From Aphanomyces cochlioides (lineage: Eukaryota > Oomycota > Saprolegniomycetes > Saprolegniales > Verrucalvaceae): a stretch of DNA of 64,000 nucleotides. The notes beneath the pieces were generated by a model. The model was not told the origin of the DNA. It made no database searches and saw only the letters and a list, made by a program, of their open reading frames with translations. Numbering within the stretch: position 1 is the first letter of the stretch; each line of letters opens with the position of its first letter. Below are positions 13,628 to 25,100 of the stretch, piece by piece. The translations under genes were made by a program, and so were the position numbers. The stretch spans positions 1,426,001 to 1,490,000 of the forward strand of contig JAHQRK010000006.1 in NCBI GenBank assembly GCA_019828595.1, given 5' to 3'.

Positions 13628-14691
13628 CTTGAGCTGTTTACAACGGAGTCGAGTTTAACCTGGAGTAGGAGACACGCGTCTGAAGTGTTAATGATCGCCT
13701 CATGTGACCTTCCCACGACAAAAAGACTGGTTCTCGAGCTCCAATACGAAATTTTTATTCCAAATAACTTGATTTTTGTAAGAAGATTATTATAATACTG
13801 TAAAATAGCACATATAAAATCCGAACTTTGAAGGAACAATTCTGTGATCTTTGATTGAGATTTCGACCTACTACGTAGTATTCCACAAGCTCAAGTTCAC
13901 CTTCTAGCACGACAGATCGCTGGATAGTGGCGAAGTTATTGCCTTGGCATACAGGCCACCATGAATCCTTGGCGCTGGCGTCGTGGAGGAATCAATCTTC
14001 GCACCGGACCAACACTAACAGGCCAATAGGTCTTTTCGCCTTTTTATCCAATTGCAGTCCAACAAGTTATTTAAGCTGGGAGCGATCCCTTGATAACGAT
14101 GTACTCTTCATACATCAATCGCTAAATCCAGGAGTATTATCAAAGCGTGTGTGGCAAGTTCTTCACTCCCTGGAAGCCAACCGTTGAGCCAACTAGGATA
14201 TTATTATGCTATGCATGGACCTTCTTCTGAGTGTAGGAACCATCTCTCACGCACAACATACTTTTTTCGTCTCAATGGCAGCTATATCTAAGAGCAGGCT
14301 CCATTAAACAGGGTCTGCTCAAAGCATAGTCACTTCATGGCGTCTGTGCATCTACCATTCTGCTGTCTTTGCTCTCTTTGTCTCCTCGAGTGCAAGGTTT
14401 GAGTTCCGACACACCCATAGTCACATACAATTTCCTTCAAGATAGTCCTATCGAGGGCTTTATCATTGGAGACGAGGACTCGCCAGCTTTCCAGGCCCTC
14501 AAACGCTTGAATGTTCATGCTGCTGAAAAGCTTGGCGATCATTTTACAATATTCTCTCACCTGAATCGAACTTAATGGAGTGAAGTTTCACGACGTTTGA
14601 TTGGCTTTGAGCTTTTCTATGGGAGGACCAGTCGTTTTGCAGTGGAATTACTGGCTTCAGAATCACTTTGAAAAGTGTACCAGAGATCAAC
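13628..14691. other. Divergent intergenic region between P0 and uS19
   Basis: About 1.06 kb separating two ribosomal protein genes transcribed outward. No credible gene is present. I do not see the CCAAT or ATCCGGAT clusters found at other promoters here, so these ribosomal genes may use different elements. Confidence 0.5.
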
Positions 14692-15367
14692 ATGGTAAGA
14701 CAGCGGCGATGAACGCAGGAAGGGAATTCAAAGGACGTGTAGGACCACAACGAAGCTGACTTGATCGAAATCGCCGCCCAACGTAAGAAGCGTGCCTTCA
14801 AGAAGTTCACCTACCGCGGTGTCGACTTGGACAAGTTGTTGGACTTGAACCACGAAGAATTGATGGAATTGGTCAACGCCCGTGCCCGTCGTCGTTTCTC
14901 CCGCGGCTTGAAGCGCAAGCCTATGGCTTTGATCAAGCGCTTGCGTAAGGCTAAGCAAGAAGCCAAGCCTTTGGAACGCCCGCGTGGTATCAAGACCCAC
15001 TTGCGTAACATGATCATCGTCCCTGAAATGATCGGTTCCGTCGTCGGTGTGTACAACGGCAAGGCCTTCAACGGTGTTGAAATTAAGGTGCGATCCGGAA
15101 CAATTGTCACGGCTTTTGGGGAAGACGGGCCAAACCCGAAGAGTAGATGTCATTGAGCATCTCGACTCGTCTTCCTTTGTGACGTTCTGTGTACGGGGCG
15201 ACCCAAAAAAGCCATCTTTCCTTCTCATGGACTAGCAACTAACCTTCTCTTCGTAGCCTGAAATGGTCGGTCACTACCTCGGTGAATTGTCCATCACGTA
15301 CAAGCCTGTTGCCCACGGTCGCCCTGGTATCAACGCCATGCACCAAAACCGCTTCATTCCTTTGTAA
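14692..15367 (+). CDS. RPS15: 40S ribosomal protein S15 (uS19)
   Basis: Three exons: 14692-14694 (the ATG alone), 14743-15087 and 15257-15367. They encode 152 residues starting [18 protein letters not shown]. The first intron begins GTAAGA directly after the ATG and ends GTGTAG; this is the only joining that puts a start codon in frame with the conserved sequence. The core ([42 protein letters not shown], then [18 protein letters not shown] and [10 protein letters not shown] after the second intron) is unmistakable uS19, which sits on the small-subunit head near the decoding centre. The second intron is 169 nt, about three times the usual length here. Confidence 0.96.
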
Positions 15368-15898
15368 ATTGGTCTCCTGGTCATGGTTTATTGATAAGTC
15401 AATGAATACACTTGGTACGCTTTGAAGCCCTGGTTTGATCCATTCCAACTCACAAGCTGTCCAAGACCGAATCATGATGATGCCAATGACTTTACCTTGC
15501 TACTCCGATTGTGATTTGATGGATACCCCATTATTTGCACGTCAGTATGAGGCATCATCTTGTGGAGTGTCGAGGGCAGTGAGTGATTGAACACTTCGAG
15601 CGAGAAATCCCGCACATTGCATTTCCGCACGATTCTATTCTTTAGGAGAGTCCAGTAGTAGCGATATGGGCATTTCTTGTCGACCTACATTGTAGTTGCA
15701 TGTTTACGTTGATTGTAAATGAATTCAATGTCGTGTTTACTTTCATCGTCTTGGAACTGTTAGATCAAAGACCCTTAGCCTTGCACTCTCCCCTTCAGAC
15801 AGACAATGGCGGGATGACTCGTGAGTTGGACATAATTATCACCTTGGAGCAGACAGCTTACTATCCATCCCTACTGGAAAATGGCAAAGTTACCTGAA

Positions 15899-16616
15899 TT
15901 ATTTGGACAGAGTTTTTGATCCTCGCGACTCATTACAGTCGCCAAAATCGTAGCCTTCATGACGTTTCCTTGAATCCACGGCAATGTCGTGGCGGGCGGC
16001 ACACTCCTTTAGGGAGCAAGCGATATTGCATTTAAGACACACGCTGTATCGACAGCACCATGCCAGCATAAACTTATGGACCTGGAAAGATTCGGAGTTT
16101 GGTCGACAAGGCTCGTTCAGAGACAATCGACAGCTTCTTGTCAACAGGATTACAAGGACTGCTGCTGCATGTCAAAGCTATACTTGTGTACTTCAATATC
16201 TTGCTTGTACAACAGAGAGGTCCCCGCGCGAAACGAGAGTGCATTCGCCCAGTGGCGACTGCACAGAAGTAGATTTGCATAACTAGAGGTTTTTCAATCT
16301 TTAGTAAAGGCATCGCCTCGCAGTTGACTTCAGGCATCATCTGATCGCGTTCGCACGTCACAGTGGCTTGCCGCGTGATGTTGGCCGTTGGAAAACGCCG
16401 CAGGGCATAAACGTTGCACCGAACCACAAGTGGGGTCATCATGGCCACAACATTTATCTCTGAACAGCTCAGGAATGCCCCAACAAGCGCCAATTCACAC
16501 GCATGACAATCTGTCTTCACCATCCCGCAGAGAGCCACGGGAATGCCAACCTCATCGTCGGCAAAAGCATCATCGCATTTCATCGGTGTATGTGATGGGA
16601 GCCATCTCTCCGTCAA
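15899..16616 (-). other. Possible cysteine-rich spliced gene, unrecognised
   Basis: Minus-strand frames here encode unusually cysteine-rich peptides: one with CGMVKTDCHACEL, an overlapping frame with DKCCGHDDPTCGSVQRLC, and a downstream one with WCCRYSVCLKCNIACSLKEC ending at 15899. A candidate intron (GTCTCT...TTTCCAG, 43 nt, near 16080-16125) joins two of them in phase, but I could not build one continuous model. It may be a secreted Cys-rich protein or a decayed gene. The evidence is composition and plausible splice sites only. Confidence 0.25.
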
Positions 16617-16981
16617 CTACGCCTATTTGACCACCGCGCCCCAAACTGGACGCCGTCACGGCTCTTGTCAGACTGCCTGTCAAATCAAACACGAAAAGCG
16701 GTCATACCTCGCATTTAGACTGCACGTTGCAACTGCATTGGTCATGATAAAGTGTCAACCTGCCGTGTGTCGTTTTGGTATCGCGCCAACCTTGTCCCTT
16801 GACCTGCTTGCATTTCCGAGAGCCCAGACTCAAAAGCATTATCGAAGTTTGCCAGTCGAGTTCTCTGACGAAATTTCTTTCGGATCATCTCGAGCGATAT
16901 TAAGATCTATTGAGAAACAGAGCGCTCTTTTCTTCTCGCTCACCGCATCCACAACGACATGTTTGCATGAGGCTCCTCATG

Positions 16982-17064
16982 GAAGATTGAAAGGATCCGT
17001 GCCTAGATTGAAATCATTGAGGAGTGACGTGATTTCAATCTAGGCACGGATCCTTTCAATCTTC
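16982..17064. repeat. Perfect 35-bp inverted repeat (hairpin, 13-nt loop)
   Basis: The arm at 16982-17016 is the exact reverse complement of 17030-17064, separated by 13 nt (17017-17029). Each arm contains GGATCCGTGCCTAGATTG or its complement. A transcript would form a long uninterrupted stem. It sits about 330 bp before the UTP6 start. Possible origins are a foldback element, an inverted micro-duplication or a small-RNA precursor. Confidence 0.9.
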
Positions 17065-17242
17065 ACCAATTTCGACCGCACTATCGATTAAATGCCGACG
17101 AAATAGCGGCCCCCTCTGTGTGCATCCAAGGACCCAAGGAAGTATAGTGTCCGCGACAACTGCCGTCAAGATCAAGTCTCTCCATGCCTCCAAGACCGAG
17201 GAGGTGCCGACAGTGGCGCATTGATCGCTAATCTCAACATTT

Positions 17243-17316
17243 GATTGGCTTATACTGACCAATCAGCGATCGCATATGGTCAAATAAAGAGTTTTCATTG
17301 GATATAATTCGACCAA
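17243..17316. promoter_or_regulatory. CCAAT boxes upstream of UTP6
   Basis: Two facing pairs are present: ATTGG near 17243 with CCAAT near 17258, and ATTGG near 17297 with CCAAT near 17312. They lie 75-150 bp before the UTP6 ATG at 17391. The facing arrangement matches the other CCAAT promoters in the window. Confidence 0.5.
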
Positions 17317-17390
17317 TTACATGACGGATAATTCCAAACCAGTCAAAAGGCAGCAAGTTTGAACTTTGTCGGCGCGAGTACCGAGCAACC

Positions 17391-19756
17391 ATGGCCGATG
17401 CCGTCCAATATATCATGGAAAAGATGATTCCAGAGCTGGAAGACCTCCAGACTCTCAACATATTCGACAAGGTATGCAATATCCTCGATCTACTGCTCAG
17501 GTTTACCGTCTCGTAGGATGAAATCCGACAAATTGTCCAAAAACGCCGTGACTTTGAGTACACGATGAAACGTACTCCACTCCGCAAAGTGGATTGCTTG
17601 CGCTATATTGAATACGAAATCAACTTGGATGCATTGCGTCGTCAACGCAAGAAACGCATGGGTACGTCCACTGGATCTAAAAGGGTTTTCAATACTGAAT
17701 TTGTTGCAGGATTGCAAAAGAAATCGTTGAGTGATTTCGCAGGCATGCAACGTGTGCACAATATCTTTGATCGAGCGCTGACCAAACACCGGGGTGATGT
17801 CGACTTGTGGCTACAACATATTGCATTTTGCAAGAACACGGGAAGCACAAAGATCATGTCGAAACTCTTCACAAAGTAAGCAATCTACCTCTCCATTTCT
17901 TCACTACAAATTCTCGTAGCGCACTGCAACTTCATCCCCGCAATGAAGCTATTTGGATTGAAGCAGCGTCATGGGAATTCGCTTCCAATTTGAATGTCGA
18001 CTCGGCGCGAGGTATGCAAGGCCAACCAACTTCCTCCATATTCACTACAATATCCTAGTGCTCATGCAGCGCTCTATCCGCATTAATCCTCATTCAAAGA
18101 AGCTCTGGCACGAATATTTCCGCCTTGAACTGCTCTACGTTCAAAAACTGCGGTCCGTCCTACTTCACCGAGAGCAGTGTCCTTATCTAGATCGATTGTA
18201 GTGCTCGTCGTGAAGTACTTGGCTTGGATGCTAAACCGCAAGAAAACAAATTGGACATTGCCCCCGTTGAAGGCGAAGAGGTTGCAAGTGGCGCTGCTAC
18301 GGACGCTGTCGCGGAAGAAACGTCCGCCGTGGAAAAATCCCGACATGAAATCCTCCATGGGGCCATTCCCAAGATTGTCTTTCAAAGTGCCGTCCAAGGT
18401 AATCGCCAGCAGCTCAATGTGTTTTTATTGATCTACGTCTTGCAGCTATTCCACAAGATGCGGTCTTCCACCTGGACTTCTTGACGATTTGCAATCTTTT
18501 CCCAGCAGTGTACGCAAAGCCAGTTGCGGACGCCATTTTGGAGTCGGCCGGTGCTGATTTCCCGAATGATCCGCTCGTCCGAAGCGCTTACTGCGAGCAG
18601 GCCATGCATGATTCAGACCGTGAAGTTGATACCCGCCGCCAAGAAGTTATCCAAGTAAGGCAATCTTCATGGTGTCATTTAAGCTGTTCTTTTCAGCGTT
18701 TCCGTGAGGCCATCACTGCCCTACCGACTGATGGCATGCATGAAGCTTTCATGCACTGGTGCGTCTCAGAAGTAGCCCGCACATCAAGCGTAAGTTGTCA
18801 TGAAGCCAACCGTGGAGACTTATCTGCTGATTTCTAGTCGCCATGGTTTGCCCAGCAAATGGACGAATGTATCGCAGCATTGGGTCCGCTCTCTTCCTCG
18901 CTCTACTTCACATGGATTGACTACAAGCTTCGTGCTCATGGCCTCGCCGGTGCAATTGAGTTGGCCAAAAAAGCTACGACTGCATTTCCAGCTGATGGAA
19001 AGCTCTGGTTGCTCCGTGCACAGCTCGTTATGCGCCAAGCATCAATTCAGACTCAAGAAGCTCCACAAGCAACTGCAGCCAAGCGTGCAAAGAAGACCAC
19101 CCCACCATCACCCAAGTCAGTTTACGCTGCAGCGCTTACTGTCGTCGAAGATGGTCTCAAGCATGCCAAGAGCGAAGTTGATCTCTTGTGGCAGCGAGCC
19201 ATTCAGCTGCATTTGAGCAAGGGCTCGCCAGTGTCAGCAGTTCGTGATGCCTTCAAGGTACTGCCTTGCTATCCAACCGACTTGTCATTCGCCTTGTTTT
19301 ATGTAGAAAGCGCTGTCTACAGCGACTCCATGGTCGGCAGCATGGTCATCATTGCGTTTGCAATTCCTCACCTGGACACATCGAACTCAAGGCGTTGCAG
19401 CAGTACGCTCGCTTTACAAAGTGTTCTTTGCTGGCCAAATGCTTCCCAACAGCGACACACTTGCGCTGCTTCGGTGGTGCGTGCAGTTTGAAGCTGCTCA
19501 AGAGTCGTCTCCAGCACAGATTGCAACTACGAAAGGACTGTTCGAGAAGATTGTCGATCTGTACAGCCAAGACGAAGGTATGTCTCGTCATGCGAATACT
19601 GGCTGTAAACATCATCGTCGAGTAGATGTCTGGATTGAGTATGTACAATTCTATCGCGAGCGAGGCATGCACAAAGAAGCCAACGATGTCCATTGGCGCG
19701 CCACGAGAGTGTTTCCAACCTCAACGACTCTTGCCACGCTGGTCGAGTCAAACTAA
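17391..19756 (+). CDS. UTP6: U3 snoRNA-associated protein 6 (UTP6)
   Basis: A subunit of the small-subunit processome that cleaves pre-18S rRNA in the nucleolus. The N-terminus MADAVQYIMEKMIPELEDLQ followed by FEYTMKRTPLRKVDCLRYIEYE is the conserved UTP6 N-terminal domain. The rest is built of HAT repeats (LWLQHIAFCKNTGS, NEAIWIEAASWEFASN, KLWHEYFRLELLYVQKL, DVWIEYVQFYRERG). About nine exons are separated by 40-60 nt introns. The last exon ends TLVESN at 19756. It converges on RPB12, whose stop is 63 bp away. The internal intron boundaries are approximate. Confidence 0.9.
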
Positions 19757-19819
19757 GCTACAGAGAGACACAACGACACCATTGCATATGCCATAATATA
19801 CTTGAATTGACGTGTGCAT

Positions 19820-20038
19820 TTATCTCGCTTCAAATTGAATCAAACGCTTCGTGCGCGCCTTGTACATGATGCGGTATCCGCACGCACGGCAACGAATTGG
19901 GTCACGCGCGGCGAGGTAGTTGACAATGCCGCAATCGCCGCAAATATATTTGATTTCAGGGTCTTTGAGCGCCGCAGCGGTCGAGCCATAGTCGCTCGAG
20001 ACGCCAGGCGTCGGTGCAGGAGTCATGCTTCCGTCCAT
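19820..20038 (-). CDS. RPB12: RNA polymerase I/II/III subunit RPABC4 (Rpb12)
   Basis: A 72-residue zinc-ribbon subunit shared by the three nuclear RNA polymerases. The C-terminal half is diagnostic: YICGDCG, then [18 protein letters not shown] ending QFEAR. I start at the internal Met at 20038 (MDGSMTPAP); the open frame extends 22 codons further upstream, but that part is hydrophobic and not family-like. It diverges from NMD3 across about 240 bp containing several CCAAT boxes. Confidence 0.95.
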   Translation of the reverse strand: MDGSMTPAPTPGVSSDYGSTAAALKDPEIKYICGDCGIVNYLAARDPIRCRACGYRIMYKARTKRLIQFEAR

Positions 20039-20093
20039 TTTGTGGTTGGTGATAAAATGATCAAGTGTTGGAAGAATAAAAAAAATAAAAAAT

Positions 20094-20238
20094 AATTGGT
20101 CCAAAATAATTAGTTTTATCTAATCAAATATATTAAATTCAATGATTATATCTTTTCAGCCAATCAAAATTCTAAATTTGATATTTTTCAGCCAATTAGA
20201 TTTCGTGTTGTAGCTGCCAACAATAAGAAATGATTGGT
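20094..20238. promoter_or_regulatory. Shared CCAAT-rich promoter of RPB12 and NMD3
   Basis: Four CCAAT/ATTGG pentamers in both orientations lie between the divergent starts at 20038 and 20282, in strongly AT-rich sequence. The spacing suggests one bidirectional promoter. Confidence 0.5.
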
Positions 20239-20281
20239 CTTGGAGGTTTTTTCTCCCATTTCCAAGACAACTTCAAGCAAG

Positions 20282-22065
20282 ATGCAAGTCGCGGAGCATT
20301 CTCTGCCTGATATGTACGCCTTGGGATGGAAATTCTCGTGGATTAACGCTTGTGCATAGTCTCTGCTGCATCTGTGCAGTGCCCATCAAGGCAAATGCGG
20401 CCAATATGTGCGTGAGCTGCTTGAAAGGTCAAGTCGACGTCACCGAAGGCATCCCCAAAGAAATCATCATGCATCAATGCCGTGGCTGTCTCAAGTCTGC
20501 ATCCTTCTTTCGAGCTATAGACTTATTTTTTGCGTAGATGGTCGCGCCCTCAATGGGTCTCTGCCGAACTTGAATCGCGCGAATTGCTTGCGATCTGCTT
20601 GAAGAAAATCACCGGCTTGAACAAAGTCAAGCTTGTCGATGCAGGATGGATTTGGACAGAACCGCACTCGAAGCGTCTCAAGCTCAAGCTCACTGTCCAG
20701 AAGGAAGTCATGAACGGCGCCATCTTGCAGCAGTCGTTCATCGTCACGTTTATCGTCCGCAATCAACAATGTGATGAATGTCAAGCGTCGTTTACAAATC
20801 ACTCGTGGAAAGCCGTCGTCCAAGTGCGGCAAAAGGTACAGCAGGAAATCTTTCCTCTCATTCATGGACGAACGCCTTGTAGGTTGAGCACAAGCGAACG
20901 TTCTTCTACCTCGAACAGCTCATTCTCAAGCACCGAGTCCATGAAAAGACGACCAACATTGAGTCGCAACCAGACGGCGTGGATTTCTTCTTCGTCGAAC
21001 GCAACCACGCACTGCGCTTTGTCGATTTCCTCCAAGAAACCGTGCCCATCTCGTACATTTCTAGTCCATGGCAGTCATTGATCGCTCGCTTGTAGCCTCA
21101 AGACGGCCAAGAAATTGATTTCCGCCGACAACCACAGCAACACGGCCAACTACAAGTTCACCTACGCTGTCGACATTGCGCCAGTGTGCAAAGACGATCT
21201 CGTCGCGCTTCCTCTCAAGCTCGCGCGACAACTCGGCAACATTTCGTCGCTCTGTCTTGTCACTCAAGTCACGTCGTCGATCCACGTGATCGATCCATTC
21301 ACGATGCAACGCGCTGAAATCGAGAATGAAAAGTACTGGCGGTATCCCTTCAAGGCACTCCGCTCTTCCAAGCAGCTGACCGAGTACACTGTGCTTGACT
21401 CGACGCCGATGGAAATCCCCATGAAGGGTGGCGTGCCCGTCCGAACGAGCCGCAAGACACGTCTCGCCGAGCTCGAAATCGTGCGCAACTCCGACTTTGG
21501 TTGAGATTCCATCCTCCTTGCCATTTGATTCTCATGAACGATTCAACTAGGCGTCAACGACATGCGATTCCAAACCGTGAGCCACCTCGGCATGCTCTTG
21601 AACGTCGGCGACACCGCCATGGGCTACGATCTCGTCACGTCAGTGTTTAACGATGCCGACACCAAGCCACTGGACGAAGCGGGCATTACGCTGCCGGATG
21701 TCGTCTTGGTGCGCAAACAATTCCTCCGCCGCGTGCAGAAACGCCAGCGCAAGTGGAAGCTCAAGACGATCGAAGGCATTGAAGGCATGGGCAGTGGCAA
21801 GAAGGACGACCCGACCAAGCACGACATCGACTACGAACACTTTTTGAACGACTTGGAGCAAGACAAGGAGATGCGATCGCGCATCAACATTTACAAGAAT
21901 GACGACGACGATGACGATGACGACGCTTCGATGGAAGACGGCGGTGATATTCCTCTCGATGAACTTCTAGACGACATGACGATGGAAGACCAAGAGAGTG
22001 GTGTCGCGATCCTGACGCCCGAAGCGGCAAATCAAACGCAAAGCCTTCATGTGGACGATCTTTAA
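20282..22065 (+). CDS. NMD3: 60S ribosomal export adaptor NMD3
   Basis: Carries the nuclear export signal for pre-60S subunits. The first exon MQVAEHSLPD is spliced (GTACGC...ATAG) to LCCICAVPIKANAANMCVSC, the conserved NMD3 zinc-binding N-terminus, followed by a second CxxC at HQCRGC and a further zinc pair (CDECQASF). The central domain (KLISADNHSNTANYKFTY, IHVIDPFTMQRAEI) is typical. The C-terminus has a basic stretch (RRVQKRQRKWK), an acidic run of Asp and a final Leu/acidic segment (DIPLDELLDDM) that could be the export signal. About six exons are present. The stop at 22065 is 89 bp from the CFAP46 start. Confidence 0.94.
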
Positions 22066-22154
22066 TATTCTAATCCTACACGGTTTCACTCCCGCCACTT
22101 CCGTCGTCGTGTCCTTCCCTCGGCGACCTTTCAACGCTTCTTGCAGTCTCTCTC

Positions 22155-25100
22155 ATGGAGTTGGAGTTGGAACTGCGTCGGAATCTCGCGGAGATCAATG
22201 CCGCGTTGGATCAACGGACTGGCGCCACTTCAACGCCATCCCCTTCAACTGCAACCGTTCCTTCAACGGAAGGCGGGAAGGGTGAGACCCTCCTCCATGC
22301 GAAAGATCTCGTCGCGAAGTTGAAGTCATGGACACAGTCCGGACAGCTCCAGTCGGATCAACTTCGACTCCATGAACTACTCGCGCACGTCGCGGAAGTT
22401 GCCGTCCGTGAAGATGACTTTGCGACTGCGAACGAGTGCGTCCGTTGGTTCCTCATCTTGGCGTATCCCCGCGATCAAGTGAGTCGTCTTCTTCTGTCTC
22501 CAAGGAAGTCTCACGGTGTCTCGATGTAGTTTTACTGCCGCTTGCTCTTCATCCGGGCGAAATGCATCGCTCATGACGCCAAGTCGATGCAAGGACAGCC
22601 GTACATTGACCAGCTCCAGTATGCAATCCACTGGATCCTCCAAGTCGCCAAGCTCGCGTTGGAGACGACGAGCCGGCCGCACTATGACTTTCTCGTCTAC
22701 AATGCGAGCATCACGTACTGGCGTGTCGCAAGGCCGCTCATGCGTCCAGGCACAGCGCGGCATCTCGTCGATTCGCTGCAAGTCCTTGTCGATGGACTCA
22801 AGACTGTCAACGACAAGGACAAAGGGTGGCTCGCTCGACTTCATATCGCCTTGGCGCATGCCTACGAAGACGATTCGCAATTGACCAAAGCTGGCAAAGC
22901 GATCAACGACGCCGTGGATCTCGCCACGGCGCTCATCGCCGCCGCCAAAGCCGACCCAACTGCCACGGAAGCGATTGTCGCGTCAAGTTCAGCCATGACG
23001 CATGCCGTGCATCTCCTCGAGGAAGCATCGCTCGTGCAGATCCACCTGGCAAGACACAAAGATGCCGAATGCGCCAAAGGATTGGTACGTGGATCATGCC
23101 GCCGCTCCAGGCTGATGGAGGTTGTAGGCAACGGCCAAGAAGAACTTGGTCTCCAATCGCCACGTTGCATTGTTGACCCTCCAGAGCATCAAGTCCTCCA
23201 TCACACCCGTCGACGGCATCCGCGCGGCGCTCATCGACTTGTTTACATCCGCGACAGGGCTCAAGATCGATGCATTCTTGGCAGATACGACCGCGTCGCC
23301 GCCGGCAGCGCCACCAATTCCAGACGACGGCTCAGTTGATTGGGAAACTCTCGTCGAAGTCGGCATGCTCGCGGTGCAGCATCACCACGTCGACATGGGT
23401 CGTGTTTGCGACAAAGTGTTGAGCTCAAGCAAGCGCTTGACGCCGTCCGTGCGCATCCTCACCGATCTCTTTCGATGCTGTCTTCTCCTCCAGCAAGATG
23501 ACGCTCCTGACACCATCGAGAGGGCCAAACGTGACCCTCCGCTGCTGGATCAGCGGCAGCGAGAGGCCCAGCGCCTCGCTCGCCACGTCGACTGCGTCAA
23601 AGTCCTCGGTACGTCGTCGCCATCTCCATCGTGGAGCTCATCTTTGAATGGCGCAGAGAGATCGCTGACGGCGGCGAAACGCGTCGGCCACGCGCATTTG
23701 ATCCACGAGATCTGCGTCCTCGCGTGGAACGTCGCATTGCCGCTGCTGGAGCCGCACTTGCGGAAACACGTCCATCGGTTGTTCCAGACCGCGACGACGC
23801 TCCTGGAGGAGATCGAGAGTCCGCTCGTAGACCTCCGCGCGCAGATGCATTTCGAGACGGCCAAGTGCGAAATCGCCGCCGATTACTTGGCCAAAGCGAG
23901 CGTCCATGTCAACAAAGCGCTCGCGTTGGACTACGGCACGGCGAAATCCACGACGACGTCGCCGCCGCCAGTTGTGGATCTCAAAAAGACCACGTCGTCT
24001 TTGTCCATCGTCGGCGCTGCTTCCTCTGGAGAAACGGCGTCGTCGGCGCGCGTCCTGGACAAGCATTTGCTCCCGTTGAAGCGCTGCCTCGACCTCAAAG
24101 CCAACATCTATCAAGAGCCCGACGCCGTGGACGACCAAGCGCTGCTGCTCCTCGAGCAGGCCAAAGACGCCCACGACAAGAACTTGAAGGTGACGCTCCT
24201 TGGCAAAGCCATCGACATCCTCGACTTGAATCCGCTCTCGGACGCTCCAGACGCCGCCGCCGCGTTGTCGCGCTTTCAACTTTGGCATCGCATGGCTCTC
24301 ATGGCATGGCAGCATCGACAGATTCCGATGACGAGGAAAGCCACCGCGAGAGCGCTCCAGTTTTCATTCCCCAAGCAATCCCCCGCGGCGATCCATCAAG
24401 GTAGAGCTCGTCTGCTGCTCGTCGCGCTGACTCGAGTTGTCTAGGCGGCCTGCATTTCATCCTCGCCGAGTCGTTTGCCGCCGACATTCAGGCATTCGCC
24501 GCGAAAATTTCCAACGCCGCGACGCTTCGCCTTGGTCTAGCCATGCCAAAAGACGACAAGAGCACGACGCATACGTCTGCAGCAGCGGCGGCCGAGGCGA
24601 TGCTGGCGACGATTCTAGCGTGCAAGAAGAGCTTGATCGCCGAAGTCGCGCTGGGATTGCAGGCTGGTATGGACGCCAACGTGCCGTGGATGATCGAGAA
24701 CGCCGCGCGGTACTTGTGGAACTACCACTTGCACCTCTTTAGCCCCGACTCGGGCAGCGACTTGGATTGCATCCTCCCAGAGCTCACGACGGCGCTCGAG
24801 GCGGCGTTTCAAGCGCTGGCGGCCAACGAAGCGTCGGACGGCGCGCTCTTGAGCTGTTTTGCCCAAGCGCTGGCGAAAATCCGCCGCCGCCATGGCCAAG
24901 TGAATGAAATCGACGCCGTCTTGGACGCGGTGCTCCGCCGCGGCGAGAGTTTGCCGCTCTGTCACCGCAAAGCGCTCGTCGAGCTGAAAACCCAGTCGCA
25001 ACTCGACCGCGCCGCCAAAGATCCGATCGTCGGCGACACGACGCCACTCAAAGTCGTCTCGTGCATCCAAGCGGCGGAAATCCACCTCGACTTGGCGCGC

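Larger units (their letters stand above)
15368..17390. other. Gene-poor region with a hairpin and a possible cysteine-rich locus
   Basis: About 2 kb between uS19 and UTP6. It contains a possible spliced cysteine-rich locus on the minus strand (15899-16616), a perfect 35-bp inverted repeat (16982-17064) and the CCAAT cluster of UTP6 (17243-17316). I recognise no known protein in it. Confidence 0.45.

Noticed and set aside
12911..13795. Long plus-strand open frame (294 codons) over ribosomal P0
   Set aside because: It is the antisense of a highly conserved ribosomal gene whose codon bias keeps the opposite strand free of stops; the encoded peptide resembles nothing.
16543..17043. Plus-strand 166-codon frame covering part of the hairpin
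   Set aside because: Its 3' part is the inverted repeat and its composition is not protein-like; no splice or start context supports it.
23631..24404. Long overlapping frames inside CFAP46 (both strands, for example 257 and 289 codons)
   Set aside because: GC-rich coding DNA of CFAP46 gives long Arg-rich shadow frames. The CFAP46 frame carries the family motifs; the others do not.
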